NCBI GenBank assembly: GCA_013002025.1
Contig: JABDKW010000001.1
Coordinates: 1 to 64,000 of the forward strand
Length of the DNA stretch: 64,000 bases
Source of the DNA: Gammaproteobacteria bacterium
GTDB lineage: Bacteria > Pseudomonadota > Gammaproteobacteria > Arenicellales > Arenicellaceae
Direction: 5' to 3'
Shown: in pieces, positions 10,028 to 19,254 of the stretch
Position numbering within the stretch: position 1 is the stretch's first letter
Layout: every line of letters starts with the position of its first letter
Made by a program: the position numbers and the translations under genes
Notes under the pieces: model-generated
What the model was told of the DNA's origin: nothing
Databases searched by the model: none
The model's input: only the letters and a program-made list of their open reading frames with translations

Positions 10028-11371
10028 ATGGCAAGAGCACAAGCAGCAGCCCTCGCTGGGTCTGGAAAACTAAAAGAACTTTGGCAACGAATTGGTTTCG
10101 TGCTGGGGGCTTTTATTGTCTACCGTATTGGTACGCATATTCCGGTCCCGGGTGTGGATCCGATAGCGCTGCAGCAGATGTTTGCGCAGACGCAAGGCTC
10201 CATCCTGGATGTACTAAATCTGTTTTCCGGTGGTGCTCTGGAGCGATTGTCGGTGATGGCGCTGGGTGTGATGCCGTACATTAGTGCATCGATCATCATG
10301 CAGATGTTGACTGCGGTAGAGCCGCGCCTCAAGCAGATCAAGGCGGAAGGCGAATCGGGTCGCCGCAAAATCCAAAAATGGACCCGTTACGCTACCGTGG
10401 TTCTGGCTACGTTTCAGGCGCTGGGTATTTCCAGTGCGGTACAAACGCAAGGTGTCACTATTATCACCGGCCTGAGCTTTACGGTTACCTGCGTGGTGGC
10501 TCTGGTGGCTGGCACCATGTTTTTAGTCTGGTTGGGCGAGCAAATTACTGACCGCGGCATTGGCAACGGTATGTCGCTGATCATCTTTGCCGGTATTGTT
10601 GCCGGTCTGCCGAGTGCAGTGGGAGGCACTTTTGAGCTGGTTAGCACCGGCGAGTTCACCCCCTTAGGTGTTTTTGCATTGTTTGTGGGTGTGATTGCGG
10701 TTACCGCCTTTGTGGTATTGGTGGAACGCGGTCAACGTCGCCTGACGGTTAACTATGCGCAGCAACGTGGCAATAAAGTGATGCAGGCGCCGAGCAGTTA
10801 TTTCCCGCTGAAAATGAATATGGCGGGTGTCATTCCACCGATTTTTGCATCCAGTATTATTCTGTTTCCAGCCAGCCTGGTGGGCTTTTTCGGTAATGAC
10901 GAGGCCACCGGTGTGGCGGGCGTGTTGCGGAATGTTTCCACCCTGATGCAGCCGGGCGAAGTGTTATATACGACCCTGTATGTTGGCATGATTCTGTTTT
11001 TCGCTTTCTTTTATACCGCCTTGGTGTTTGACCCCAAAGAGATTGCCGAAAATTTGAAAAAACAGGGTGCTTTCGTCCCTGGTATTCGCCCAGGGCAGCA
11101 AACCGCCCGTTACATTGACGGTGTGGTATCAAAGCTAACGCTGGTTGGCGCGATTTATCTGGCGCTAGTCTGTTTGTTGCCGGAATTGTTAATCGTGAAT
11201 TACAGCGTGCCATTCTATTTTGGTGGCACCTCACTGCTGATTATCGTAGTGGTGCTGATGGATTTAATGGGTCAGGTACAGTCGCATATGATGTCGCAGC
11301 AGTACGAAAGCCTAATGAAAAAGACCAATCTCACCGGTAAATCATCCGGTGGACGGCGCCGTCGGCGCTAA
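10028..11371 (+). CDS. secY: Preprotein translocase channel subunit SecY
   Basis: 447 aa inner-membrane protein with about ten hydrophobic segments. SecY forms the protein-conducting channel with SecE and SecG and is driven by SecA (encoded at 58478). The N-terminal SecY signature GAFIVYRIGTHIPVPGVD is followed by the plug region near LNLFSGGALERLSVMALGVMPYI. Conserved cytoplasmic loops PLKMNMAGVIPPIF and FVPGIRPGQQTARYID are intact, and the tail is basic (SGGRRRRR). As in most proteobacteria it sits between rplO and rpmJ. Confidence 0.98.
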   Translation: MARAQAAALAGSGKLKELWQRIGFVLGAFIVYRIGTHIPVPGVDPIALQQMFAQTQGSILDVLNLFSGGALERLSVMALGVMPYISASIIMQMLTAVEPRLKQIKAEGESGRRKIQKWTRYATVVLATFQALGISSAVQTQGVTIITGLSFTVTCVVALVAGTMFLVWLGEQITDRGIGNGMSLIIFAGIVAGLPSAVGGTFELVSTGEFTPLGVFALFVGVIAVTAFVVLVERGQRRLTVNYAQQRGNKVMQAPSSYFPLKMNMAGVIPPIFASSIILFPASLVGFFGNDEATGVAGVLRNVSTLMQPGEVLYTTLYVGMILFFAFFYTALVFDPKEIAENLKKQGAFVPGIRPGQQTARYIDGVVSKLTLVGAIYLALVCLLPELLIVNYSVPFYFGGTSLLIIVVVLMDLMGQVQSHMMSQQYESLMKKTNLTGKSSGGRRRRR

Positions 11372-11411
11372 TAATCTGACTCATAGTCAGTCGCAAGAGT
11401 AAGAGGTAATT

Positions 11412-11525
11412 ATGAAAGTTCGAGCATCCGTTAAAAAAATCTGTCGTAACTGCAAAGTGATACGACGAAATGGTGTGGTCAGAGTGATTTGCAGCGACCC
11501 GCGGCACAAGCAGCGGCAGGGCTAA
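11412..11525 (+). CDS. rpmJ: 50S ribosomal protein L36 (zinc-binding form)
   Basis: A 37-codon gene starting [19 protein letters not shown] and ending RHKQRQG. The zinc ligands C11, C14, C27 and H32 are all present, which marks the ancestral C+ form rather than the zinc-independent paralogue. It lies 40 nt after secY. Forms this size are easily missed by automated callers. Confidence 0.96.
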   Translation: MKVRASVKKICRNCKVIRRNGVVRVICSDPRHKQRQG

Positions 11526-11672
11526 AATCGCCCCTAATCAGTTGATTTTCAATAACCGTAACAGTATCCTAACGCGCCTTTCGGCCAGCCTGAAACGCGT
11601 AGCAAACCAGGTGAAAAAAACGCTGTAAATCAGCGGTTTTCGCCAAATTAGAGAGTAACCGGAGACACAGAA

Positions 11673-12029
11673 GTGGCACGTATTGCAGGTATAAACCTTC
11701 CTTCGAATAAGCACATTGAGATTGCGCTTACCTCGATCTATGGCATCGGCCAAACCCGTTCGCAGGCGATTTGCGACGCGGCGGGCATTGAGCGCTCAAC
11801 CAAGGTGCACGAGCTGTCTGAAACTGAGGCAGAGAAATTGCGGACTGAAGTGGCAAAGTTTGAAGTCGAAGGTGACTTGCGCCGTGCCGTGAACATGAAC
11901 ATCAAGCGCTTGATGGATCTGGGTTGCTATCGCGGCCTGCGCCATCGTCGTGGCCTGCCTTTGCGCGGCCAGCGCACCAAAACCAATGCCCGTACCCGTA
12001 AAGGTCCGCGCAAACCGATCAAACGATAA
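11673..12029 (+). CDS. rpsM: 30S ribosomal protein S13
   Basis: 118 aa, GTG start preceded by GGAG. S13 bridges the 30S head to 5S/L5. It begins [26 protein letters not shown] and contains [27 protein letters not shown], then a basic tail ending RKPIKR. First gene of the alpha operon. The 147-bp gap after rpmJ could hold the alpha-operon leader bound by S4, but I could not draw the pseudoknot with confidence. Confidence 0.98.
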   Translation: MARIAGINLPSNKHIEIALTSIYGIGQTRSQAICDAAGIERSTKVHELSETEAEKLRTEVAKFEVEGDLRRAVNMNIKRLMDLGCYRGLRHRRGLPLRGQRTKTNARTRKGPRKPIKR

Positions 12030-12074
12030 GGGTTAATACCCAATCTATTGAGTAGCACACTCGAGTAATCAGAC

Positions 12075-12464
12075 ATGGCCAAAACAGCTAGCAAATCGAA
12101 GAAGAAAGTTAAAAAGCATATCGTGGATGGCATTGCGCACATCCAGGCATCGTTTAATAACACTATCATCACCATCAGTGATCGTCATGGCAATGCGCTG
12201 TGCTGGACCACTGCAGGTGGCTCGGGCTTTCGCGGCTCGCGCAAAAGTACACCGTTCGCTGCCCAGGTAGCGGCTGATCGCTGCGGCAAAATGGCGCAGG
12301 AGTTTGGCATGAAGAACCTGGAAGTTCGCGTTAAGGGCCCAGGCCCCGGTCGTGAATCAGCGGTTCGTGCACTGAATAACTGTGGATTTGAAGTAACTCA
12401 AATTACCGATGTTACGCCGATTCCGCACAATGGTTGTCGCCCTTCCAAGAAGCGTCGCGTTTAA
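12075..12464 (+). CDS. rpsK: 30S ribosomal protein S11
   Basis: 129 aa. S11 forms the platform of the 30S subunit near the E site. The N-terminal Lys/Ser-rich stretch leads into [43 protein letters not shown], and the C-terminus has [46 protein letters not shown], almost invariant in bacteria. Confidence 0.98.
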   Translation: MAKTASKSKKKVKKHIVDGIAHIQASFNNTIITISDRHGNALCWTTAGGSGFRGSRKSTPFAAQVAADRCGKMAQEFGMKNLEVRVKGPGPGRESAVRALNNCGFEVTQITDVTPIPHNGCRPSKKRRV

Positions 12465-12532
12465 CCCGTTCGTTAGGGTGTGAGTCTGCACCGTTTCGAG
12501 AGTAACCTTTAAGAGACAAGAGAGTAAGCAAC

Positions 12533-13156
12533 ATGGCAAGATATCTTGGCCCCACCTGTAAGCTGGCGCGTCGCGAAGGCACAGATTTATTTCTGAAAAG
12601 CCCCGCCCGACCGCTGGAATCTAAATGCAAAATTGACAAAGTACCTGGTCAAAGTGCGCAGATGCGACGTCCGCGCGCTACCGTTTACGGTACCCAGTTG
12701 CGCGAGAAGCAAAAATTGCGTCGTATGTACGGCGTGATGGAAAAGAAATTCCGCGCTTATTACGCTGAAGCAGCCCGCGTTAAGGGTTCTACCGGTGAAA
12801 ATTTGCTGACTCTGCTGGAGTCACGCCTCGATAACGTCGTGTATCGCATGGGTTTGGCGGTCACGCGAGCTGAAGCGCGCCAACTGGTAAGCCATAAGTC
12901 AGTCAAGGTCAACGGCCAACTGGTGAATATTCCCTCTTACGATATACAACCAGGTGACGTTATTGAGATCCGCGACAAAGCTAAAAAGCAATTGCGTATC
13001 TCTGCGGCTCTGGAAATTGCTGAACAGATCGGTTTCCCCGATTGGCTTGAAGTAGACACGGCTAATAAAAAGGGCGTGTTTAAAACTGCGCCTGAGCGCA
13101 ACGAGCTGTCCGCCGACATCGACGAGTCACTGGTAGTGGCGCTTTACTCAAAGTAA
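12533..13156 (+). CDS. rpsD: 30S ribosomal protein S4
   Basis: 207 aa. S4 nucleates 30S assembly and in E. coli represses the alpha operon. The start [23 protein letters not shown] is typical. The S4 RNA-binding domain at about residues 97-160 carries [40 protein letters not shown]. Only one N-terminal cysteine of the possible zinc cluster is present, so this looks like the zinc-free form. Confidence 0.98.
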   Translation: MARYLGPTCKLARREGTDLFLKSPARPLESKCKIDKVPGQSAQMRRPRATVYGTQLREKQKLRRMYGVMEKKFRAYYAEAARVKGSTGENLLTLLESRLDNVVYRMGLAVTRAEARQLVSHKSVKVNGQLVNIPSYDIQPGDVIEIRDKAKKQLRISAALEIAEQIGFPDWLEVDTANKKGVFKTAPERNELSADIDESLVVALYSK

Positions 13157-13271
13157 TAGCGCCGGCCTCGGCTTACGTTCAACGATTATCGGCCCCGCTA
13201 CGGCCATACGAATTTATAGTTAATTTAAGCAGCTTGCATGCGCAACCTGCACGACAACTGGAGACAGCAAC

Positions 13272-14264
13272 ATGTCAGAAACCATTGAACAATTACTTAC
13301 CCCGCGCTTTGTTGACGTAAACACCGAAGACGGCGTACGTTCAAAAGTTGTAATTGAACCCCTTGAGCGTGGCTTCGGCTACACCCTGGGTAATGCCTTG
13401 CGCCGCATTTTGTTGTCCTGCATTCCCGGCGCCGCAATTACCGACGTGAAAATCGACGGCGTCTTGCACGAGTATTCGTCCATCGAAGGCGTGCAGGAAG
13501 ATGTAATCGATATCCTATTAAACCTGAAAGGCGTAGCGATCAAAAAAGAGTTTGATGAAACCGTTAGCCTGACGCTGAGTTCAGAAGGTGAAGGTGTGCT
13601 GACCGCAGGCGACATTCAAACGGTGCAGGACGTTGAGATTGCCAACCCTGAGCACGTCATCGCGCACCTGTCTAAAGATGCTAAGTTCCACGCCGAACTG
13701 ACGGTTCGCAGCGGTCGGGGCTATCAGATTTCTGAAGCCCGTAAAAGTGATAGCGAAGACAAAGAAATTGGTTTAATGCAACTGGATGCCACTTACAGCC
13801 CGGTTCTGAAGGTGTCATATGCCGTGGATGATGCGCGTGTTGAACAGCGCACTGACCTGGATAAGTTGACGCTCAATATAGAAACCAACGGCACTATTGA
13901 TCCTGAAGATGCGATCCGTAAGGCTGCTACTGCATTGAGCCAACAGATTCAGGTATTCGTGAATCTGGAAGAAATTGCTGCTGTCGCGCAGGAAGAGAAA
14001 GAGCCGGAAGTAGATCCGGTATTGCTGCGCCCGGTCGATGAATTAGAGTTGACTGTGCGTTCAGCAAACTGCCTCAAAGCAGAAAGCATTTATTATATTG
14101 GCGATCTGGTTTTGCGTTCTGAAGTGGAGCTGATGAAAACTCCGAATCTGGGCAAAAAATCGCTGACCGAGATCAAAGACGTGCTGGCACAGCGTGGCTT
14201 GTCTCTGGGCATGCAGTTGCAAAACTGGCCGCCAGCCGCGCTGCGAATCGATTCCGCTTCTTAA
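13272..14264 (+). CDS. rpoA: DNA-directed RNA polymerase subunit alpha
   Basis: 330 aa. The N-terminal dimerisation domain shows [40 protein letters not shown]. The flexible linker follows [14 protein letters not shown], and the C-terminal domain has [22 protein letters not shown] and the helix-hairpin [14 protein letters not shown] that binds UP elements and activators. It is preceded by a 115-nt GC-rich gap after rpsD and followed by rplQ after 57 nt. Confidence 0.98.
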   Translation: MSETIEQLLTPRFVDVNTEDGVRSKVVIEPLERGFGYTLGNALRRILLSCIPGAAITDVKIDGVLHEYSSIEGVQEDVIDILLNLKGVAIKKEFDETVSLTLSSEGEGVLTAGDIQTVQDVEIANPEHVIAHLSKDAKFHAELTVRSGRGYQISEARKSDSEDKEIGLMQLDATYSPVLKVSYAVDDARVEQRTDLDKLTLNIETNGTIDPEDAIRKAATALSQQIQVFVNLEEIAAVAQEEKEPEVDPVLLRPVDELELTVRSANCLKAESIYYIGDLVLRSEVELMKTPNLGKKSLTEIKDVLAQRGLSLGMQLQNWPPAALRIDSAS

Positions 14265-14321
14265 AACAGCGATTTTATTAGCAAGCCCGCGAGGGTTAAC
14301 GTATTACAAAGGGTTTCAATC

Positions 14322-14750
14322 ATGAGACACAGAAAATCAGGAAGACAGTTAAATCGAAACTCGAGTCATCGCCAGGCGATGTTTCGCAATATGATGGTTT
14401 CACTGTTCAAACACGAGCAAATCAAAACCACGGTTGCTAAAGCTAAAGAGCTGCGCGGCTTTGCTGAGCCTTTGATCACCCTGGCCAAAGAGCCAAGTGT
14501 GGCTAATAAGCGCTCTGCCTTCGCTAAATTGCGTGATCGCGATATCGTTGCCAAACTGTTTGACGAGATTGGGGAGCGCATGAAGGATCGCCCGGGCGGT
14601 TATACCCGTATTCTCAAGTGCGGGAACCGATCTGGTGATAACGCACCGATGGCCTATATTCAATTAGTGGATTTCGATCTGGATGCCCATGCTGCGTTAT
14701 TTGACGACGGTGAAGAGGATTTTGACGATGAGGAAAATGCCGCTGCATAA
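14322..14750 (+). CDS. rplQ: 50S ribosomal protein L17
   Basis: 142 aa, longer than the E. coli protein (127). Conserved [24 protein letters not shown] start and [24 protein letters not shown] core. The last 20 or so residues are strongly acidic ([16 protein letters not shown]). Last gene of the alpha operon; a strong terminator follows within 20 nt. Confidence 0.97.
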   Translation: MRHRKSGRQLNRNSSHRQAMFRNMMVSLFKHEQIKTTVAKAKELRGFAEPLITLAKEPSVANKRSAFAKLRDRDIVAKLFDEIGERMKDRPGGYTRILKCGNRSGDNAPMAYIQLVDFDLDAHAALFDDGEEDFDDEENAAA

Positions 14751-14768
14751 GCGACCCACCGCTTCTTT

Positions 14769-14796
14769 AAAAAAGCCCGCGCAGCGGGCTTTTTTT
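14769..14796 (+). terminator. Rho-independent terminator of the ribosomal operon
   Basis: The stem GCCCGC (775-780 of this kilobase, 14775-14780) pairs with GCGGGC (14784-14789) around a GCA loop, flanked by six A on the left and seven T on the right. This ends transcription of the long ribosomal run after rplQ. Confidence 0.95.
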
Positions 14797-14838
14797 ATGT
14801 CTACAATAGTTTGACTTCAACCAATTGCGGTACATCCT

Positions 14839-16350
14839 ATGGATGCCATTGCCCAGTTTGCTTCCAGCTTCGGCATGTATGCTGTTGTGCTATTCGTATT
14901 TTTCATCGGCATCTGCGTTTTGGTGGTGTTGGTGTTGTATGTATTAGATCGCCTGCAAACCGCATCGACGATTAAGCGCAACTATCCCGTAATAGGTCGT
15001 TTCAGGTTTTTGTTCGAACATTTGGGTGAGTTTTTCCGACAGTATTTTTTCGCCATGGATCGTGAAGAAATGCCGTTCAATCGTGCGCAGCGCAGTTGGG
15101 TGTATCGAGCCGCTAAAGACCTGGATAGCACCGTGCCGTTCGGCTCCACCAGAGACTTGCGGCCGCAGGGCACGGTAATGTTTGTGAATGCTCCGTTCCC
15201 GCCCCTAACAGCAGAGTCATTGCCACCCAAAGCCATTACCATGGGGGAGGGTTATTGCAGTTCACCCTATACCACCGGTGCGATTGTAAATATCTCGGGA
15301 ATGAGTTTCGGCGCGATTTCCAAACCCGCGGTCTTGGCGCTGTCACATGGCGCGCGCATAGCAGGCTGTTGGCTTAATACAGGAGAAGGCGGCTTATCCC
15401 AATACCATCTGGAAGGCGGCGCGGATATCGTTTTCCAGATTGGCACTGGCAAGTTTGGGGTGCGCGATGCGGAGGGTAATCTCAGCGAGGACAAGTTGGC
15501 CAGAATTGCCGCAAACCCGCAGGTGAAAATGTTCGAGATCAAATTGAGTCAGGGCGCCAAACCCGGCAAGGGCGGCATGTTGCCAGCCGCCAAAGTCACT
15601 CCGGAGATAGCCGAAATTCGTGGACTACAGGTAGGTGAAGACGCGATCAGCCCTAACCGGCATCATGAGTTGGAGAATAATGGTGATTTGCTGGATATGA
15701 TAGCTCGAGTTCGTGAGGTAACGGGCAAACCAGTTGGTTTTAAGGCCGCTGTGTCCGGGGCGGATTGGCTTGATCAACTGTTTGAGTTGATAAATCAGCG
15801 CGGCCTGGAATTTGCCCCGGATTTCATAACCGTAGACAGTTGTGACGGCGGTACCGGCGCCGCCCCCATGTCGCTTATGGATGACGTCGGTTTACCGGTA
15901 AAGGAGACACTGCCGTTGCTGATCGATAAGCTGGTGGAGCACGGCCTGCGCGACCGCATCAAGGTAAATGCGTCAGGTAAGTTGATCAACCCAACTGAAG
16001 TGGCATGGGCGCTGTGCATTGGCACGGATTTCGTCTCTACCGCCCGCGGGCCAATGTTTGCGCTCGGTTGTATTCAAGCCCTGCAGTGTAATAAAAACAC
16101 CTGCCCGACCGGCATCACCACACACAATGAAGATTTGCAAAAAGGGTTGGTGGTGAAAAATAAACAGCAGCGAGTGGCAAACTACATTAAGAACCTGGAG
16201 AAAGAGCTACGCATTATTTCTAACTCATGCGGCGTAAAACGCCCGCGTGACTTGAGTCGCCAGCACGCGAGAGTGGTGGTAGAACATGGGCGCTCAAAAA
16301 GTCTCGCTGAGTTATACCCTTCTCCCGGAACCACAAGTGCTCTTCACTAG
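14839..16350 (+). CDS. Membrane-anchored FMN-binding glutamate synthase-like protein
   Basis: 503 aa. Residues 10-40 are a single hydrophobic segment (VVLFVFFIGICVLVVLVLYV), then a linker, then a domain homologous to the FMN and 3Fe-4S core of the glutamate synthase large subunit. Visible marks are SGMSFGAIS near residue 155, TGEGGLS, KLSQGAKPGKGGMLP, DSCDGGTGAAP and a Cx5Cx4C cluster at C411, C417 and C422 followed by PTGI. It lacks the glutaminase domain of GltB, and no GltD-like partner is nearby. The family is annotated as FMN-binding glutamate synthase family protein; its physiological reaction is not settled. It stands alone between the rplQ terminator and ispB. Confidence 0.88.
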   Translation: MDAIAQFASSFGMYAVVLFVFFIGICVLVVLVLYVLDRLQTASTIKRNYPVIGRFRFLFEHLGEFFRQYFFAMDREEMPFNRAQRSWVYRAAKDLDSTVPFGSTRDLRPQGTVMFVNAPFPPLTAESLPPKAITMGEGYCSSPYTTGAIVNISGMSFGAISKPAVLALSHGARIAGCWLNTGEGGLSQYHLEGGADIVFQIGTGKFGVRDAEGNLSEDKLARIAANPQVKMFEIKLSQGAKPGKGGMLPAAKVTPEIAEIRGLQVGEDAISPNRHHELENNGDLLDMIARVREVTGKPVGFKAAVSGADWLDQLFELINQRGLEFAPDFITVDSCDGGTGAAPMSLMDDVGLPVKETLPLLIDKLVEHGLRDRIKVNASGKLINPTEVAWALCIGTDFVSTARGPMFALGCIQALQCNKNTCPTGITTHNEDLQKGLVVKNKQQRVANYIKNLEKELRIISNSCGVKRPRDLSRQHARVVVEHGRSKSLAELYPSPGTTSALH

Positions 16351-16392
16351 GATGTAAAAACATAGCGGCTGGCAGCTAGAAGCCGCAGGATT

Positions 16393-17418
16393 CTAAAAAG
16401 TGCGTTCTACGGAAAATTCAGCTAATTGGGCCAGCGCTGTTTTGTAGTCTGAATCAGGCAATACGGCAAGCGCATCCTGAGCCAGGCTGGCTTGTTGGTG
16501 GGCGGCGCGTGCGGTGTAGGCCAACGAGCCGGTCTTTTCGATAATAGTCAGCACATCGTCCAGGTTTTCACGGCTGGCATTGGTGATGGCCGCACGCAAT
16601 AAATCACGTTCCTCTCCTTCAGCACGTTGAATAGCGTTTATTAACGGCAGGGTCGGTTTGCCTTCTGCCAGATCATCGCCCACGTTCTTGCCTATAACGC
16701 CAGAGTCGGCGGTGTAATCGAGAATGTCGTCCACCAGTTGAAACGCGGTGCCCAGATGTAAGCCGTAAGCCGCCATTGCTGATTCCACATGGCTGGCCTG
16801 CTTGGTCGCAACGGCCCCCAGCCGGGTTGCAGCCTCGAACAAAATAGCGGTCTTAGACTGAATCGTTTCCATATATTGGGCCTCGGTGGTGTCCGCCGAG
16901 CCACAGTTGATCAGCTGCATCACCTCACCTTCAGCAATCTGGTTGGTGGTATGCGAGAGTATTTCCATGACCCGCATGCTGCCGACATCGACCATCATCT
17001 GAAATGACCTCGAGTAGAGGAAATCACCGACCAGCACGCTGGCGGCATTACCAAAAACTTCGTTCGCCGTCTCACGGCCGCGGCGCAACTCGGACTCGTC
17101 TACCACATCATCATGCAACAGCGTGGCAGTGTGGATAAACTCCACGATTGCCGCTAGCAATACCTGGTCATCGTGCGTCTTGGTATTCTCAGGATTCGCT
17201 GCTTTGGCCGCTAATAACAGGGCCACCGGACGCAATCGCTTGCCACCCGCTTGAATGATATAGGCGCCTAATTGATTGATTAGCGCGACCTCGCTTTTGA
17301 GATTGTCTTTTATGGCCACGTTAACAGCCGCCATATCGTCTGCCACGAGGGAAATTATCGATTTAATATCAATGGCTTGCGCTTCGGAGTCGCTGATTGG
17401 GGTGGTGGTGATGCTCAT
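16393..17418 (-). CDS. ispB: Octaprenyl-diphosphate synthase (trans-isoprenyl diphosphate synthase)
   Basis: 341 aa. It makes the polyprenyl side chain of ubiquinone by adding IPP units to an allylic diphosphate. The first Asp-rich motif is DDVVD at residues 103-107 (LLHDDVVDE), the second DDILD at 230-234; the GGKRLRP motif is at 58-64. An internal ATG about 29 codons in is an alternative start. It is divergent from rplU, the standard gammaproteobacterial arrangement. The exact chain length of the product cannot be read from sequence. Confidence 0.95.
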   Translation of the reverse strand: MSITTTPISDSEAQAIDIKSIISLVADDMAAVNVAIKDNLKSEVALINQLGAYIIQAGGKRLRPVALLLAAKAANPENTKTHDDQVLLAAIVEFIHTATLLHDDVVDESELRRGRETANEVFGNAASVLVGDFLYSRSFQMMVDVGSMRVMEILSHTTNQIAEGEVMQLINCGSADTTEAQYMETIQSKTAILFEAATRLGAVATKQASHVESAMAAYGLHLGTAFQLVDDILDYTADSGVIGKNVGDDLAEGKPTLPLINAIQRAEGEERDLLRAAITNASRENLDDVLTIIEKTGSLAYTARAAHQQASLAQDALAVLPDSDYKTALAQLAEFSVERTF

Positions 17419-17508
17419 TGCTGAGAATTATACCCCATTGCCCGCTACAGCAAATCAAAAGCCCGCTTTTGGTGCCTTAAAATAGCCCCAATTAATGGTT
17501 CGATTGAG

Positions 17509-17537
17509 TTGACCGAGACTGCTCAAATGGCTAGAAT
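17509..17537 (+). promoter_or_regulatory. Predicted sigma-70 promoter of rplU-rpmA
   Basis: TTGACC (17509-17514), a 17-bp spacer and TAGAAT (17532-17537) form a strong sigma-70-type promoter in the ispB/rplU divergent gap. The expected transcript would start near 17544 and carry a leader of about 100 nt before rplU. A GGAG ribosome-binding site lies about 7 nt before the rplU ATG. The leader may hold an L21-type regulatory fold, but I did not establish one. Confidence 0.7.
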
Positions 17538-17643
17538 TTCGCGCCTGTTCGCTGGGTCCGAATTGCGGAAGAAAGAGGAGCGGTGATTACCGTTCAGCCC
17601 CTTCAGAACGCCACAAACTGCGCTATGCAGTTGGAGAAAAATT

Positions 17644-18243
17644 ATGTATGCGGTAATTAAAACCGGCGGTAAACAGTACCGTGTCGCAGTTGGCGACAAA
17701 CTAAAAGTCGAGAGCCTAAAAGCGCAAGAAGGCGACACCGTTACTCTGGATCACGTTTTGATGATCGGTGACGGGGACAAAGTCGAAGTCGGTACCCCGA
17801 CGCTCGACAAGTCAGTTGAAGCAACCGTTGTGCGTAATGGTCGCGGCAAAAAATTGCGCATTGTTAAATTTCGGCGTCGTCAAAATTCGCGTACCCGAAC
17901 TGGCCATCGTCAAAATTTCACTGAGCTCGAAATTACCAAAATCGGTGGAGCTGGCGCGGCTAAAGCTGCCAAGCCTGCTAAAGCTGCCAAGCCTGCTAAA
18001 GCTGCGCCAAAAACGGCGGCTGAAAAACCTGCAACAGGTGGTGATGATTTGACTCGCATCTCAGGCGTGGGCCCGGTCATCGTCGGCAAGCTGGCCGCAA
18101 TGGGCATCACCAGCTTCCAGCAAATCGCTGATTTCACTCCTGAAGACATCGAGCGAGTGGATAATGAACTTAATTTTAAGGGCCGTATTGAGCGTGATGA
18201 ATGGCTCAAGCAAGCAACTGAATTCCTTAACGAGGAGGCATAA
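17644..18243 (+). CDS. rplU: 50S ribosomal protein L21 with C-terminal helix-hairpin-helix domain
   Basis: 199 aa, nearly double the 103-aa E. coli protein. Residues 1-101 are a complete L21 ([20 protein letters not shown], then [17 protein letters not shown]). Residues about 104-133 are an Ala/Lys/Pro linker made by an in-frame DNA repeat. Residues 134-199 form a helix-hairpin-helix-like domain ([28 protein letters not shown], then [15 protein letters not shown]). Such tails occur on L21 of many alphaproteobacteria and are uncommon in gammaproteobacteria, to my knowledge. rpmA begins 3 nt after the stop. Confidence 0.94.
   Translation: MYAVIKTGGKQYRVAVGDKLKVESLKAQEGDTVTLDHVLMIGDGDKVEVGTPTLDKSVEATVVRNGRGKKLRIVKFRRRQNSRTRTGHRQNFTELEITKIGGAGAAKAAKPAKAAKPAKAAPKTAAEKPATGGDDLTRISGVGPVIVGKLAAMGITSFQQIADFTPEDIERVDNELNFKGRIERDEWLKQATEFLNEEA
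17959..18005 (+). repeat. 18-bp in-frame tandem repeat in rplU
   Basis: Unit GCTAAAGCTGCCAAGCCT runs 2.6 times: 17959-17976, 17977-17994, and a partial 17995-18005. The first two copies are identical. It encodes the AKAAKP linker between the L21 core and the C-terminal domain. Because the unit is 18 bp, slippage would change linker length without breaking the frame. Confidence 0.93.
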
Positions 18244-18246
18244 TCC

Positions 18247-18504
18247 ATGGCACATAAAAAAGCTGGCGGTAGTTCACGAAACGGCCGCGATTCAAATTCC
18301 AAGCGCCTGGGCGTTAAACGATATGCCGGTCAGGCAGTAAACGCGGGCAGCATTTTGGTGCGCCAACGTGGCAGTACTTTTCATGCCGGCGACAATGTCG
18401 GCATGGGCCGAGACTACACCTTGTTTGCATTACAAACCGGTGTCGTTAAGTTTGAGACCAAAGGCCCTAAAAACCGCAAACACGTAAGCATTGTGGCCGC
18501 CTGA
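18247..18504 (+). CDS. rpmA: 50S ribosomal protein L27
   Basis: 85 aa. L27 reaches into the peptidyl-transferase centre with its N-terminus. It starts [26 protein letters not shown], the fully conserved family start without a cleavable N-terminal extension. It follows rplU after 3 nt, so the two are co-translated, and ends at a strong terminator. Confidence 0.98.
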   Translation: MAHKKAGGSSRNGRDSNSKRLGVKRYAGQAVNAGSILVRQRGSTFHAGDNVGMGRDYTLFALQTGVVKFETKGPKNRKHVSIVAA

Positions 18505-18526
18505 TTCAGTCATTACTGCATTACCC

Positions 18527-18556
18527 AAAAAGCCCCGCCATCGCGGGGCTTTTTTG
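18527..18556 (+). terminator. Rho-independent terminator after rpmA
   Basis: Stem GCCCCGC (18532-18538) and GCGGGGC (18543-18549) with CATC loop, five A before and six T after. It ends the rplU-rpmA transcript. obgE, often next in gammaproteobacteria, is not present here. Confidence 0.95.
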
Positions 18557-18604
18557 TTTATGCCGTTTGACACGCCATAAGCGACTTCATAAGCTGTTTT
18601 TTGT

Positions 18605-19249
18605 ATGTCCGAAACCACCACCATACTTGTCGCTGATCAGCTGCAATTAATCTACGCCGGCCTGGTAGAGCAATTTAAAAGTGCCGATGAGCTGGAGATT
18701 GTGGCTTATGCTGCGACCGGCAATGCGGTACTTGAGTATCTGCAACGGGATTCTGTGGACCTAATTTTGCTCGATGTTAGTCTGCCCGGATTGGATGGGA
18801 TCGATACCGCGCGCGCAGTGAAGTCGGCCTATCCCCAGCAATTGCTGGTGGCGCATTCCCTGCTAACCGAAATCGAATACGTAAACAGCATGCTGATTGA
18901 GGGGGCGTCTGGCTATATCACCAAGGGCGCAGATCTGGATGAGTTTCGACTGGCCATCAATACAATCCACGGTGGCGAGCAGTACCTGAGCGCGGCAGCC
19001 AAAGCAGCCGTGGAGCAGGGCTATAGCTATACCGACAAACGCATGGGCGGCGAGTATGTTGGGTTGAAACCGCGCGAGCGGGAAATTATTGTCTGCATCG
19101 CCAGAGAGATGACCAACAAGGAGATAGCCGATCAGCTGTGCCTGTCGATTGAGACCGTTCGCTCCTACCGCAAAAGCCTTATGACAAAACTGAATGTCAA
19201 AAATTCTGCAGGGCTTGTTAAATATGCGATCGACCGGCGTTGGATTTGA
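18605..19249 (+). CDS. LuxR/NarL-family response regulator (orphan)
   Basis: 214 aa. Receiver domain at residues 5-120 with phospho-acceptor D57 in LLDVSLPGLDG, a Ser at about 85 and Lys 107 in GYITKGAD. The usual acidic pair after strand 1 is reduced to a single Asp (VADQLQL). The C-terminal LuxR-type helix-turn-helix is at 150-205 (LKPREREIIVCIAREMTNKEIADQLCLSIETVRSYRKSLMTKL). It most likely binds DNA after phosphorylation. No histidine kinase gene lies anywhere in the window, so the partner is elsewhere. It is convergent with cysG, 5 nt apart. Targets cannot be predicted. Confidence 0.93.
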   Translation: MSETTTILVADQLQLIYAGLVEQFKSADELEIVAYAATGNAVLEYLQRDSVDLILLDVSLPGLDGIDTARAVKSAYPQQLLVAHSLLTEIEYVNSMLIEGASGYITKGADLDEFRLAINTIHGGEQYLSAAAKAAVEQGYSYTDKRMGGEYVGLKPREREIIVCIAREMTNKEIADQLCLSIETVRSYRKSLMTKLNVKNSAGLVKYAIDRRWI

Positions 19250-19254
19250 GCGTA

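Noticed and set aside
17959-18005. Tandem repeat as a CRISPR or mobile signature
   Set aside because: In-frame coding repeat without spacers; explained as the L21 linker.
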